Positions 20,577 to 31,397 of a DNA stretch of 64,000 nucleotides are shown here, one piece after another (the first letter of the stretch is position 1; each line of letters starts with the position of its first letter). Both the position numbers and the translations under genes were made by a program. This DNA is from Stentor coeruleus (lineage: Eukaryota; Ciliophora; Heterotrichea; Heterotrichida; Stentoridae): assembly GCA_001970955.1 (NCBI GenBank), contig MPUH01000046.1, positions 62,001 through 126,000 on the forward strand, read 5' to 3'. The notes below the pieces were generated by a model. That model saw only the letters and a program-made list of their open reading frames with translations, was not told the origin of the DNA and did not search any database.

Positions 20577-21468
20577 TATACTCTGCTTTTCTTTACTCAT
20601 TATAAATTTTAATAATAAGATATAACTAAGGTAATCCTAGCGTTGAAGAGAAAATTTAGACTGAGAATCAGTATCAGCGTTCGTTTGGCAATAAGTTGAT
20701 GCTAATTTGTCATACTTATTACTTTTATAATATTAAGTAGGGCTGGACAATAGTCAAGCGATAATACTAATAATTTCTTTTATAATATGATGAATGATGA
20801 GTTTATATGATTTGAGAGGATTTAATAGAGTTTTATTAATAAGTTTCAATGTATCAGGGGTTTTTTAGTGATGGGTATATAAGATAATTTACAATACTAC
20901 TTTCGCCACTTCGTATTTATGCTAGTTAAGCAATCTTTAAGTATTTCTAATTGTTGAGAATTTGATTTTTTAGCGAAGTAGTGATTTTACTATGAAAATT
21001 AACCTTTGAATTTACAGACTTTAAATTTTTTGTAACTGTCAAGTGTTGAAAATTACTCCCCAAGATTTTATTAGTTAGCAGGAATCAAAAAGTTTGGGTT
21101 GTAAATAATCATATACACTTTGAAATTGAGTCTTTTCTATAAGCACAAATAGCACATCTCATTTGATTTTCCTTAAAATAAGCTATTATAAATCGCATTC
21201 TACTTCCAAATAAAATCTACATCTTTCAATTGTTAAAATATCTTCTTTAATTCAAACCCAAATTTTATCTTAACCTATTTTCTCACACATTTTATTATAT
21301 AAAAATACCTACCCTATCATCTTTCTTGCCTTCCAAAAATTATTTACCCTATCATCATTCAAACATCTCTAAATTCATAGCATAAACCTAAAAATCCTAA
21401 CATTCATACCTTATCACCTAATAAAAAGCTTACAATAAACTACAAAAAAAAAAAATTGAAAATAATTT
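20577..21468. other. intergenic with dispersed element A
   Basis: 892 bp without a recognisable gene. It contains copy A of a small dispersed repeat (20739-20772) and a weak inverted repeat with 11-bp arms near 20895 and 20973. The last 300 bases before the phosphodiesterase start are the usual C-rich, G-poor 5' flank. Confidence 0.6.
20739..20772 (+). repeat. dispersed intergenic element, copy A
   Basis: Shares about 25 of 27 consecutive bases (CTGGACAATAGTCAA core) with copy B at 36787 and ends in the same ACTAAT tail. It lacks the 11-base segment that copies B and C carry before that tail. Confidence 0.7.
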
Positions 21469-23400
21469 ATGGCATTATATGTTTCTGTATTTGCTTTAAG
21501 CCTTCTCTCACTAAGTAACAACATCGCATACTATACAATCAATGGAGATCTCTCAGTTCTAATCATAGGCTTGATCTTAACATTTTTACTTACAATATTT
21601 TTGATTCTTTTCTTCATCTCCAATAAGATTTACAACAAAAACTGTCAGAAATTTCTTATCCCAATACTATATTTTCTTATTGGGTTCTGTTTTGTATTTG
21701 AAGACCCAGATGTTATAAGAATGTTTTTGCATATAAGTGATACTCCTTCTTATATGCCAGGACTTTTATCCCTTATCATTTTATCAGTAACAATAAATCA
21801 TAAAGTGTTTTTAGGGCCAAATTCAACTTTTGCGAATTTAATATTAGGAGTTTTGTCTTTTTGTCTTGTAGTAGGACAGGATGAGATAAGAGGAAGGGCA
21901 GTTTATTTGTTTTTAGCCCTCGTGAGTTTTTTTATTGAATCTTTAAGACAGAAATTCGCCCAAAAAAAAAGAATTTATGTTGTTAAGTATGATGAAATCC
22001 CTATAGATAAGTATTCTGATTTAGAATTTGAGGAGATCACGACGAAATTGGTGGAAACGGCTGATTTGCTTAGTGGTATTATGTCTAAACCTGATGATCT
22101 TGAAGAGCCAATCAAAACCTGTTTAACAAACATCAAAATAGTCTCTCACTGCCTTCAGAAAAAAGCAAACATTTACACAGTAAAACCTAAATCTGTTACA
22201 AGAAACATGGATGAACAAGACAAAATCTTCATCGAAGAATCTTGTTTTGACCAAAATATGAAAAGCCCAACTCTCATACACAACCTTTCTATAAAAATCC
22301 AAAACGAATACCCATATGGAGTCAATGAACTCATGGGATTATTAAAAAACATAAGTAAAGACTGGAACTTTAACACATTTTTTTTTGCTGATTGTTGCAA
22401 TAACAACCCTGTTCAAGTTGCAGGACTTTATGCATTTAAACATTATAATCTTGATGAAATATTTAAAATCCCTGATACAATATTGAAATGTTTTCTTAAA
22501 AGTTTAGAAGGAACTTATTATAATAACCCTTATCATAATTCTATGCATGCAACTGATGTTATGTGTTCACATTTGTTTTTGTTATGTAATTCTAAACTTT
22601 ATAAGTATTCAAGTAGTTTGGATATTATGGCTGGAATTGTTGCTGCTCTTGGTCATGATGCGGGACATCCAGCAAGGAATAATAGATTTTTAGTTATTAC
22701 GAAACATGAAATTGCTATACAGTATAATGATATTAGTGTATTAGAAATGCTTCATACGTCTACTTTGTTTCAGATTATATTGAAACCGGAAAGTGGAATT
22801 TTTAGCAATCTTACGCTGGATCAGTGGAATTTGGCTAGGAAATTAGTTATTGAGATGATCCTAGCAACTGATATGAGTAAGCATTTTGAATTATTAGGTC
22901 AATTTCGAGGTAAATATAAAATCCCAGAATCCTTTGAACTTACCAACAACGATATGAAAATCGAGCTTTTCCGTCTTATAATAAAAGCTGCAGACATAGG
23001 CCACGCTGCAAAAAGTATAGACCTTCATAACAACTGGTGTCGTCGAGTTGTAGAAGAATTTTATACTCAAGGCGATCTTGAAAAACAACTTGGCCTATCT
23101 GTGTCAATGTATTGTGATAGGGAAACAACAGATATTTCAAAAAGCCAAGCAGGTTTTATTAAAAATATCGTCTTACCTCTTTTTTGTGCTGTGAATTTTG
23201 TGTTGGATTCTGATTTTATTGAAAACTTTTGTATTGAACAACTGAAAATAAATGAAAATTATTGGGTGCAAAGAAGGAAAAGTATAAGAGGAAGAAGTTT
23301 GATACTCAAAGATGCAGAATATGTTAACCATCTTAATAATCTTGTTGTGGCTAGGAATACAGTAAGGAAGCCAAGTTTACCAGAAAAGTATCTTTCTTAA
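21469..23400 (+). CDS. membrane-bound 3',5'-cyclic nucleotide phosphodiesterase
   Basis: A 643-residue protein. About six membrane helices fill residues 1-165; a soluble linker follows. The catalytic PDEase_I domain runs from about 340 to 610 with YHNSMHATD (355-363), the metal-binding HDAGHP (396-401), ATDMSKH and the third metal site ADIGHAAKS; a C-terminal Gln-containing segment follows. It should hydrolyse cAMP or cGMP at a membrane, ending the signal made by cyclases such as the one at the window start. Membrane-anchored PDEs of this build are usual in ciliates and apicomplexans. Nucleotide preference cannot be read reliably. Confidence 0.93.
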   Translation: MALYVSVFALSLLSLSNNIAYYTINGDLSVLIIGLILTFLLTIFLILFFISNKIYNKNCQKFLIPILYFLIGFCFVFEDPDVIRMFLHISDTPSYMPGLLSLIILSVTINHKVFLGPNSTFANLILGVLSFCLVVGQDEIRGRAVYLFLALVSFFIESLRQKFAQKKRIYVVKYDEIPIDKYSDLEFEEITTKLVETADLLSGIMSKPDDLEEPIKTCLTNIKIVSHCLQKKANIYTVKPKSVTRNMDEQDKIFIEESCFDQNMKSPTLIHNLSIKIQNEYPYGVNELMGLLKNISKDWNFNTFFFADCCNNNPVQVAGLYAFKHYNLDEIFKIPDTILKCFLKSLEGTYYNNPYHNSMHATDVMCSHLFLLCNSKLYKYSSSLDIMAGIVAALGHDAGHPARNNRFLVITKHEIAIQYNDISVLEMLHTSTLFQIILKPESGIFSNLTLDQWNLARKLVIEMILATDMSKHFELLGQFRGKYKIPESFELTNNDMKIELFRLIIKAADIGHAAKSIDLHNNWCRRVVEEFYTQGDLEKQLGLSVSMYCDRETTDISKSQAGFIKNIVLPLFCAVNFVLDSDFIENFCIEQLKINENYWVQRRKSIRGRSLILKDAEYVNHLNNLVVARNTVRKPSLPEKYLS

Positions 23401-23647
23401 GTATAAATAAAGTGTGATTAATTTTTTTAATGGAATTTAGGATCATGGATATAATTATTTGGTTTATTATTTTTTTAATTTTAAGATTTTTATGGATAAG
23501 AAAAGTGTAGTTTTTTGAGTTTTGGTATGTATTGAATATGTAATTTATGTTATTATTTAGTAATGAAAACTATTGTTGGAAATGTTTTGTTTAGGATATG
23601 GATATTTTAGTTTTGTTTGAGCACGATATTAAAAAACATTTAGTTAA

Positions 23648-25162
23648 TTACTTTTTTCTCAGAGCCTTTTCCAGTAACGGAGCGAAGAGATTTTTTTTCT
23701 TACTATCCGTAACCACTTCAACATAATTTAATTCTGAAAAGCTCAAACTATGTTCTTTTTCCTTACTCATAAACTGTATTTTTTCTATATACGAAAGTTT
23801 TTGTCCTTTTTTAGGTTCATTAACCTGATTAGCAGTAATCTGTTTTAATATTTTCATATCAGGCTGGGTTTGTAGATTCTTAAGCATCCCTTGAACAATA
23901 TTCTTAAGAATTTTCATTAAATCCCCTAAAGTCTCATCATGAAATCTAATTTCAGGTTTGAATTTTCTTATAGTTTTTTTAACCCAAGTATGAATTTGAA
24001 ACTTCACTGTATTCATCATAGCATTTCTCTCTTTTTCATAATTATTTCTATAAGTAAAATGAGCTATTTGTGATAAAAGATCTTTAACAACTTCACTTTT
24101 TACTGATGGTTTTTCTGAAATTGTGTAATTAAGTATTTTGTTTTCAAGATTATTATTTCTTTTCTGTAAAGTTTCTTTTACATCTTTATTTTGTAATATC
24201 ATATTCATAAGTTCATGATAAGAGTTTTCTTTAGTTAGAAATTTCTCAACAACATCATTTATATCATGTAAACCAGTTATGCTTCGGATTTTCCTAAAAG
24301 CCAATTCAATTGTCCCGAATTTCGCGATGTTTTCTTTGAGTTTATTTGACAGAAGCATATAAAACATTCTATATAACATAATCCTTTCCCTAAGTCCTTT
24401 AAATCTTCTGATTGTTTCTTCGTTATCGACATCTTCACAGATCTCCAAATGCCTTTTTTCTTTTTCTTTCCGCATAAGTTCTATGTTAGAAATAAGCTCA
24501 GTTTCTTTTGAAAATTTTTCTCTTAAAACCTGCTTGTGTTTATTAAAAAATTCAGCTGTTTTATCATAATTCCTATACATTCTTGCGCTTCTACAACGTG
24601 ATTCTCTAATTTTCAACGATTTTTCAAGTTCAGTTTTAAGCACCATACCTTTAATATTTAGTTTTTCTTGTAAATAATGAGTCTTCATATCCATGTGGAT
24701 TTTCGTTGTTATAAGACGTTTTTCTATATGATAATACACTTCCCGATCTGCAAGTTTTTCTTCTTGTTTTTGTTTAGTTTTTATAATATTTTCATTAAGT
24801 TCTTCGATTCTCTGAAGGAGTTGAGGGATTTTTTTCCCATAAGCTTCTGCTGATTTCACTTGTTCGATTTCAACATTGAGTTTGTTGATTTTCCAATTAG
24901 CATTTGTTTTAGACAATTGGGTAACGTTTGTAAAACCTTTTAGCATGTGTAGCTCCTGAGATATCTGAGTTGATAGTATAGTCTTATGATCTGGTGCTGT
25001 AGTTTCTGTGAGCTTGAATAAAGAATTGTCTAAAAACTTCCCGGCAGCATCAGGGGATAACATTACATTTAGGTCTCTTTTAGCGGCAAATGCATGAACA
25101 GCGTTACTTATTGTCACGGATTTACGTTTGGTAGGGTTTGCACTAGTTGGTCTAGTTTTCAT
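23648..25162 (-). CDS. coiled-coil protein, outer-dynein-arm docking complex-like
   Basis: A 504-residue, mostly coiled-coil protein. Residues about 275-345 (AFRKIRSITGLHDINDVVEKF, then KENSYHELMNMI and a coil) match the pattern AFxxIxxxTGxxDIxxxVxxF seen in the CCDC63/CCDC114/CCDC151 and Chlamydomonas DCC family. These proteins form the docking complex that fixes outer dynein arms to ciliary doublets. The N-terminus has an RPTSA motif shared with the protein at 19746. The exact subunit cannot be assigned. Confidence 0.6.
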   Translation of the reverse strand: MKTRPTSANPTKRKSVTISNAVHAFAAKRDLNVMLSPDAAGKFLDNSLFKLTETTAPDHKTILSTQISQELHMLKGFTNVTQLSKTNANWKINKLNVEIEQVKSAEAYGKKIPQLLQRIEELNENIIKTKQKQEEKLADREVYYHIEKRLITTKIHMDMKTHYLQEKLNIKGMVLKTELEKSLKIRESRCRSARMYRNYDKTAEFFNKHKQVLREKFSKETELISNIELMRKEKEKRHLEICEDVDNEETIRRFKGLRERIMLYRMFYMLLSNKLKENIAKFGTIELAFRKIRSITGLHDINDVVEKFLTKENSYHELMNMILQNKDVKETLQKRNNNLENKILNYTISEKPSVKSEVVKDLLSQIAHFTYRNNYEKERNAMMNTVKFQIHTWVKKTIRKFKPEIRFHDETLGDLMKILKNIVQGMLKNLQTQPDMKILKQITANQVNEPKKGQKLSYIEKIQFMSKEKEHSLSFSELNYVEVVTDSKKKNLFAPLLEKALRKK

Positions 25163-25802
25163 GAAGTTTTTTAAAATTATAAAATATGAATAGTCGATAT
25201 CTTGCCTTGAGTTAGATTAATAAGTTGTATAAAAGTTTAAGGATAATATAAGATATCAATTGAGGATTATGAAAACAATGTAGGGTATATGATTTTTATT
25301 TGTAATGAAATATGTTAGAAATTTAGATAAATTTTGCTAAAATATTTGATTGATGATTTTGATTTTAAGTATTAATCAGTAAGGGCTTATAAGAAATTTT
25401 ATATTTTCGTTATTGGAAGGGATTATTAAAAGTTTTAAAGAATTTATTAAAGTTATATAATTTATGTCTGACGTGAAAAGGTATATATAAGTTTTCTATT
25501 TGCATTATAAAATATTACTCTCTAATTGCATTTATTTTTTGTTTATAATATATTAGTCCTTCTTCAACAATTATTCACAGTATTTTGATCTCAAATTTTA
25601 ATAGCAATTATTTTATATCAAGAAGCATGAGGATCTTAATCTTTTCTGTTTTGAAATTTTACCATGTTTACTTGATTCAATTATTTTAAGAATTATATTA
25701 TAACAAAGCGGGATAATAATTTTCATTAGAATTTTTAGTTTATTTAATTTTAATGATTTTGAATTTATCCAAACAAGAATATTCTTATTTAAATCTAAAT
25801 AA
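25163..25802. other. intergenic, no gene supported
   Basis: 5' flank of the docking-like gene (G-rich, C-poor) and the 3' flank of the porin gene. A 93-codon minus-strand frame (25613-25894) overlaps the end of the porin gene in another frame and lacks protein-like composition. Confidence 0.6.
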
Positions 25803-26660
25803 TTACTGATCAATATTAAGCCTAATCCCGAATTTACTATCCCTAAATGCATGATTCTTAAGACTCTCTGAGCTAGTTTCAGCAGAAAAAACACTAGTCA
25901 AATTATTAGACCATTGTTTCTTTAAAGCTAAGGCAATTTTCCCAGATGAGTCTATCTTCCACTTTCCAGTCGTCGTAGCATTCCATTTATTTTCCCCACC
26001 AGCTTCAATATCTAATGCTTTTCCAACACAATCAATTTTAGCATTCGCTGCAAATTTTGTATTTGAATCAACTTTCTGATACAAACTAACATCGAATTTT
26101 CCAAGACTTATTGTATTAGAGTCAACATTTTCATGTTTTAAAACCAGTCTTGAATGCTTATGCACCCACCAGCAGGCTATTGATGTAAGACTTGGTTTTA
26201 AAGTGTTGTAGTCAATAAGACCTTCTGTTCCAAAGCCAAATTTCCTACTTCCAAAAACTAAGTTACAATGGGCTGAACCAGATGTCACTTCACAATTAGC
26301 TCTGGCTTTACTGTGAAGATATTCAAAACCGATACTTGGATTACCACTTATCTGTCGGTATTGAGCTTTTACTTTGAGATTTTCGTATTTTTTAGGGAAA
26401 AGGTCTAAGGCTATTCTTAAAGACCCATCACTAGCTTTTTTGGCTTTTAGACTCCATTCTTCTTTAGTGTATTGTTGCCAACCAGATAAATATAAGGGAT
26501 AAGATGCACCAGGTTCGTTTTCACTCAATCTACCGCTGAATTTATAAGGTCCACGAGCTACACCAAATTTAACTAGAAACAAACTTCCGAAATAGAAATC
26601 TTTTCGTAAAAGATTTCCTTGTTTTTTACAGAGATCCTTATAAGCTTCCAACTCAGACAT
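25803..26660 (-). CDS. mitochondrial porin (VDAC-like beta-barrel)
   Basis: A 285-residue protein; I choose ATG 26660 (MSELEAYKDLC) because the three codons before it lead only to a TTG. The N-terminal helix region followed by LLRKDFYFG, the alternating amphipathic strands throughout and the closing strand SKFGIRLNIDQ fit the Porin3/VDAC family, whose usual length is 280-290. It would form the outer-membrane channel for ATP, ADP and metabolites. The eukaryotic porin signature is weak but the length, ends and strand pattern agree. Confidence 0.75.
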   Translation of the reverse strand: MSELEAYKDLCKKQGNLLRKDFYFGSLFLVKFGVARGPYKFSGRLSENEPGASYPLYLSGWQQYTKEEWSLKAKKASDGSLRIALDLFPKKYENLKVKAQYRQISGNPSIGFEYLHSKARANCEVTSGSAHCNLVFGSRKFGFGTEGLIDYNTLKPSLTSIACWWVHKHSRLVLKHENVDSNTISLGKFDVSLYQKVDSNTKFAANAKIDCVGKALDIEAGGENKWNATTTGKWKIDSSGKIALALKKQWSNNLTSVFSAETSSESLKNHAFRDSKFGIRLNIDQ

Positions 26661-27186
26661 TATAATCAATATTGTGGTCTATTTAAAATACTTTTCCTAA
26701 TAATATTCTACTACAATAAACAACCTAAATTTTCTATATAAAACTTAAACTTTTTCTCAATTATAATTGCAATTTTTTTATTATATCATATAAAAATACA
26801 CTATAATATACCTTAATCATAACTCCACTTCAATAAAAATACAAAATCTAATAAAGCAACTATCTTCAAAGATAATTAATAAATAAACATATAAATCATA
26901 AATGGTATTTATATATAAAACATATGACATTTCAATCTAAAATCAGCATCTTTATCATTCCTTTCCCTAAAATATACAACAACTTCCACTACATCTAAAA
27001 ATTAAAACCAAAAACTATCATAACTATAACCCATTCCTAATTTTTTATATAAATTTAACTCAAACAAAAATTCCACAAATTTAAAAAATGCCTATAGTAA
27101 ATAAAAGCAACAAAGCCTACAATAAAAAAGATAGCATCTCTAAAAAACTATATAAAAGCTTAAGGATTATCCAATATAATAATAAT
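26661..27186. other. intergenic between divergent genes
   Basis: No gene. Most of it is A/C-rich and almost G-free, the typical 5' flank of a plus-strand gene. The frame from 27088 to 27186 is open and has an ATG, but its composition matches this flank, so I treat it as leader. Confidence 0.6.
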
Positions 27187-30100
27187 ATGGGAAATAATGC
27201 TTCTAAGAAACCTAATCGTGCATATCAGTCTTCTGTAAAAGTCTCAGTCCCTAATCTTGTATATATCAATAGAAATACTAAGGAACTCCTAGTATCAATA
27301 TCTCATGATGTAAGTTTAGCTAATTTAAAGCAAAAAGTCAAAGTTTATAAGAACTCCGCAGTGGGTTGTTTAGATGATGGGACGTTAGTTGTTGCAGGAG
27401 GAAGCGACTCAAGTTTCAGTTTGACTAATAAAGTGTTTATTATTAATGCTTATCAGAAAACAGTTACAGAACTTCCTTTACTTCCTTATCCTATAAAATT
27501 TGGCCAGTTCTGCAGGTCAAATGATTATTTGTATTGCTTAGGAGGTTTAGCAGAACCTGAAGACAATGATTCAAGCCAAGTTGAAGAAGCTTCTCCACTT
27601 ATGAGATATAATTTTGAAAGCAAGACTTGGGAAGTTTTCAAGCACAAGAACAATAACACTCCTGGACACTTATTACGTAGGAAAATCTTATCTGAAAAAG
27701 GTAAACAAAAGCCTTCAATATTCTTAACTGACTACCCATTACTAAAAGATCTAATCTTTCCAGCAGTAGCGTATTTCGATGAAAAAATTTACACTTTTGG
27801 TGGTAAAATCGCCGTAGAAGGAGGCTTTGAAGTAATCGACAAAATATTTTCTATACAAGCCCAAGATGATGATTTGACTATAATTGAAGAAAACTATATC
27901 CTCCCAATCAAATTATCAGAAGCAACTTGTCAAATCAAAGGCCGCAAATGTTTTTTAGCTGGGGGTTTATTAGAAAACTCAAACCCAAACATGGAGATTT
28001 TCATAATAAATTTTGATGGGAAATATGTGAGTAAGTTAGCAGTTGATATTGATAGCCCATTAGAAAATCATTATCCAATAATAGTTGATGATAAAGGGAT
28101 TTTATGTTACTCTCCACCAAAACTCCTTTATATCCGTGAAGATAAATCAACATTATATCATTTTACAATGCCTTCTCAGGATAGTTTAAATATTATAGAC
28201 TTTGTAGTTGAAAAAAAATCAAATGAACGAAAACCTTATATTAAGATTTTTGTGGATTTGTCTTTGGTAACTATATCAAAAAATGAAATCATATCAAGGA
28301 TGTCAATGCAGCCTAATATGGCTGGTAATATAAAAAATGATACGATTGAGAAAATAGATTTAGAAATTTTAAACCAAAATCCTTTTTTAAGATCTAAAAC
28401 TATAGGAAATCAGGTCAAAGTTATTGTAGCTGAATGCGACTCTGGGCATAGACTGGTAAAAAATCCTTATGATAAAAGAATAAAATGTAATCATTGTTTG
28501 AAGTCTACAAGAAGTAATTGGTTATGTCAGGGTTGCTCATTTTATCTATGTGAAGATTGTTCAAAAGCCCTTTGTGACTATAAAAGATTTGTTGGAACTA
28601 TGCTAAAATGCTCTCAAGGACACTATTTCTCCAAACCACGACATGAAATCTCCCAACCCTCAAGCGGCCAATGTTTAAACTGTAATGAGACTTTATCAAA
28701 TTTATCGTTATATTGTTTTATATGTAAAGAACATCTATGCTCATCTTGTGAATCTTCTATTCTAAAGCAAATCTCAACAAATAGTCAATACAATTGTTTA
28801 TCTTCTCATAAACTTGAACCAATTCTATCATCTGAACTTTGTAACTTTTGCACTAAACATCAAAAAGGTATTCTTAAATACACTTGCAAAAACTGTAGCG
28901 TTTATTATTGTACTACATGCACAGAACATATACAAAAAGGGAAATCTTCAGAAAACCCTCAAGAATTATATAATAAATCAGTGCCAAGTCCTTTAGATGT
29001 TAAGCTTCAAATTGATATAAATAATAACAAAAAAAACCTTAATCACCCTAAATCCTTAAGTTTTGAGTCTAGCAATAACGGTAAAGCTAATCATGCTGAA
29101 ACTGAACCTATAAGCCCTATAAACTCTATAAACCCTCAAGATTCCAAGGTAGAAAACGAAAACAATAAATCAGTTTTACTTAAAAAACCAGAGCCTATAA
29201 CAAATGAAGAATTAATAAAAAAAATATTAAAAAAACCAGTTCGTGGAACGAAATCACCTTTTTTCTTAAACCTCAGCCCAGCAAAAAATGATAGCTTTGG
29301 TCGACATTCTATATCTCATATAGTAACAGGGGAAAATAAAAGTTTTTTTGATGTAAAAGACTCAGAAAACACTTCAAAACTCAGCATTTTTGAAATCCCT
29401 CAAAAAATACTTCATAACTCTTCTAATGAACCATCAATAAATGAAAAACTTTATTATGATGAGAATCAAGGCAAATTCATAGCTCAACCTGAAGAAAATT
29501 TTGATATTATTGGAAAACGTGTTGAAAACTGTGAATTAAATGAAGAATATGTTTCAGAAAGTAAAGATATTGTAATATTCAATGAAAATGAGCAGAAAAA
29601 AGTTAAGGATTTAAAAGATATTATTGAGGAAGATGAAGGTAAAATTGAATATGATGGTTTTAATAGAGATTATGAAAATAATATTGTCCTAAGTAGGGCG
29701 TCATATGATATTCCTATGCATCATGATAAAAAAGTATCAGAAACAGATATTTTCCTTAGGCAAGTTTTTGAAAATGAAATGAATCATAAGCGTAATAATA
29801 GCAATAAAGGTCATAATCCACAAGGATTAAATCTTATTCAAGATAATTATCATGACAAAAATATTTCATTTAGTGACAATTCGCTGTCTGAACGTCAAAA
29901 GAAAAAAAAATCCCCAGAAAAAAAATCTAAAGGGTCGAAAAATCTAAAATCTTCAATAGATTCTTTTAAAATCCAGAATGAATCTGATAGTTCTCAATCA
30001 AGTGAAGAATTTGAGATGATTAAAACACAGATAAAACATACTAAGGCTTCTGCAATAAAAAATGAAAATTTGCCTCAAGAAGAAGAATCTTCTTATAGCC

Positions 30101-31002
30101 TATCTTCTTCTGTACAAAGTTCTGTGAAAAAACAAGAATTAGATAAGTTTCCGGAGTTAATTTATTCGAAAAAATCTCCGAATTTTGTTGAAGATACTCC
30201 ATTGAAGCCTGAGAAAAAATTAAAGTTTTATGAAGAGAGAAATAAAAAAGATTTAGAAATGTATTCCCCTAGAGCTAGGGTTGAAGAAAAAAAAATTGTT
30301 GATACTGGAAAATATGAAATGGAGAAGCTGGAAATGAAAAATTGGCAATTGACTAATAAAAATTTTGAAGAAGCTGAGGAAAATATTAGTGAATCTGAAG
30401 TTTTTATGCTTGAATATCAGAATGAAGATAAGAAAAAATATAAAAAAAATAGCAGTGAAAGCTTATCAAGTAGTAATGAAGATAATGAGGATGCTATTGC
30501 TCCAGTAATCGAAGAAAGATTTGCTGAAGATAAAATTAAAGCACTTATGGAAAAAATATCTGTGTTTAGACAAGAAAGTAGCTCAAGTGATGAAGAAAGT
30601 GCGAAAAAACATAAAAAAAATAAATTGAAATCGAAAAATAAAAACAAAAATCATAGTAAAAGTTCTGATCACAGTGAAGAATCTCCAAAAAATGATAAAA
30701 AAACGAAGAAGAAACTGGAGGATGATAACAAAAAGAAAAAAAGTAAAGAAAAACACAAAAAAGTACCTGAAAAATCCTCAGGAGAAAAAAAGGCTAAACC
30801 CATGATGGGGTTTGCGTTTATTATGGGAAATCCTGAAGATATTTCAAATAGTTCTGAAAGCAGTGGAAGTTTTGTAGAAGTTGTGAACCCATACAAGAAA
30901 AATTTAGAAGAGAGTTCAATAAGTAAAGATGAAAGTAGAGAGATAAACTATACAGAAAGTTCTCATACATCATCAAGTGAGTTTTTCTTTGATGAAGCTT
31001 AA
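27187..31002 (+). CDS. Kelch-repeat/zinc-finger protein with long acidic-basic tail
   Basis: About 1271 residues from ATG 27187 (MGNNASKK), chosen over the in-frame ATG 27088 because it gives an N-myristoylation signal and the earlier 33 codons look like leader DNA. Residues about 40-370 hold Kelch-type units (LVVAGGSDSSFS, YCLGGLAEP, IYTFGGKIAV, CFLAGGLLEN). Residues about 415-620 hold three Cys/His clusters of B-box/ZZ type (CxxC, WLCQGCSFYLCEDCS, CKNCSVYYCTTC). The last 600 residues are disordered, rich in Lys, Glu and Ser, with many SS-E and KKK tracts. A membrane-tethered scaffold or ubiquitin-linked adaptor is likely; no catalytic domain is seen. Confidence 0.8.
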   Translation: MGNNASKKPNRAYQSSVKVSVPNLVYINRNTKELLVSISHDVSLANLKQKVKVYKNSAVGCLDDGTLVVAGGSDSSFSLTNKVFIINAYQKTVTELPLLPYPIKFGQFCRSNDYLYCLGGLAEPEDNDSSQVEEASPLMRYNFESKTWEVFKHKNNNTPGHLLRRKILSEKGKQKPSIFLTDYPLLKDLIFPAVAYFDEKIYTFGGKIAVEGGFEVIDKIFSIQAQDDDLTIIEENYILPIKLSEATCQIKGRKCFLAGGLLENSNPNMEIFIINFDGKYVSKLAVDIDSPLENHYPIIVDDKGILCYSPPKLLYIREDKSTLYHFTMPSQDSLNIIDFVVEKKSNERKPYIKIFVDLSLVTISKNEIISRMSMQPNMAGNIKNDTIEKIDLEILNQNPFLRSKTIGNQVKVIVAECDSGHRLVKNPYDKRIKCNHCLKSTRSNWLCQGCSFYLCEDCSKALCDYKRFVGTMLKCSQGHYFSKPRHEISQPSSGQCLNCNETLSNLSLYCFICKEHLCSSCESSILKQISTNSQYNCLSSHKLEPILSSELCNFCTKHQKGILKYTCKNCSVYYCTTCTEHIQKGKSSENPQELYNKSVPSPLDVKLQIDINNNKKNLNHPKSLSFESSNNGKANHAETEPISPINSINPQDSKVENENNKSVLLKKPEPITNEELIKKILKKPVRGTKSPFFLNLSPAKNDSFGRHSISHIVTGENKSFFDVKDSENTSKLSIFEIPQKILHNSSNEPSINEKLYYDENQGKFIAQPEENFDIIGKRVENCELNEEYVSESKDIVIFNENEQKKVKDLKDIIEEDEGKIEYDGFNRDYENNIVLSRASYDIPMHHDKKVSETDIFLRQVFENEMNHKRNNSNKGHNPQGLNLIQDNYHDKNISFSDNSLSERQKKKKSPEKKSKGSKNLKSSIDSFKIQNESDSSQSSEEFEMIKTQIKHTKASAIKNENLPQEEESSYSLSSSVQSSVKKQELDKFPELIYSKKSPNFVEDTPLKPEKKLKFYEERNKKDLEMYSPRARVEEKKIVDTGKYEMEKLEMKNWQLTNKNFEEAEENISESEVFMLEYQNEDKKKYKKNSSESLSSSNEDNEDAIAPVIEERFAEDKIKALMEKISVFRQESSSSDEESAKKHKKNKLKSKNKNKNHSKSSDHSEESPKNDKKTKKKLEDDNKKKKSKEKHKKVPEKSSGEKKAKPMMGFAFIMGNPEDISNSSESSGSFVEVVNPYKKNLEESSISKDESREINYTESSHTSSSEFFFDEA

Positions 31003-31397
31003 GATTGATAGATATAAGTTAGTAATTATCTAAAACTCAAGTTTATATAAAATATTTTTTAAATGTAATAGTGTCTTTGTTGTTTATTCAATTTTAGATG
31101 TTGTTTAGGCTACCAGCAGGACAAATAATCTACTTTAATATAATTAAATTTGCCTCAAAAACAAGAAATTTTTCTAGTAATTCTTCATAAAATACCATTT
31201 AATTTCCATTCAAACCCCTCAATAATTATTAACTTTTAACACTTTCTTAAAACTAGCATCATTACATCTACACCACAAACATCTATAAAAAAAATAAATA
31301 AAATCATTCAGCAACTTAAAATTAAACCCAAGCCTAACACCCAAAAAAACTTCAAATCTCAACCCAAAATTCCAATAAATAATCTAAATAAAACAAA
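31003..31397. other. intergenic between convergent genes
   Basis: No gene or repeat seen; the half nearest the minus-strand TPR gene is C-rich and G-poor. Confidence 0.6.

Noticed and set aside
25613-25894. 93-codon minus-strand open frame
   Set aside because: It overlaps the 3' end of the porin gene in another frame, has low-complexity hydrophobic/basic content and no skew support.
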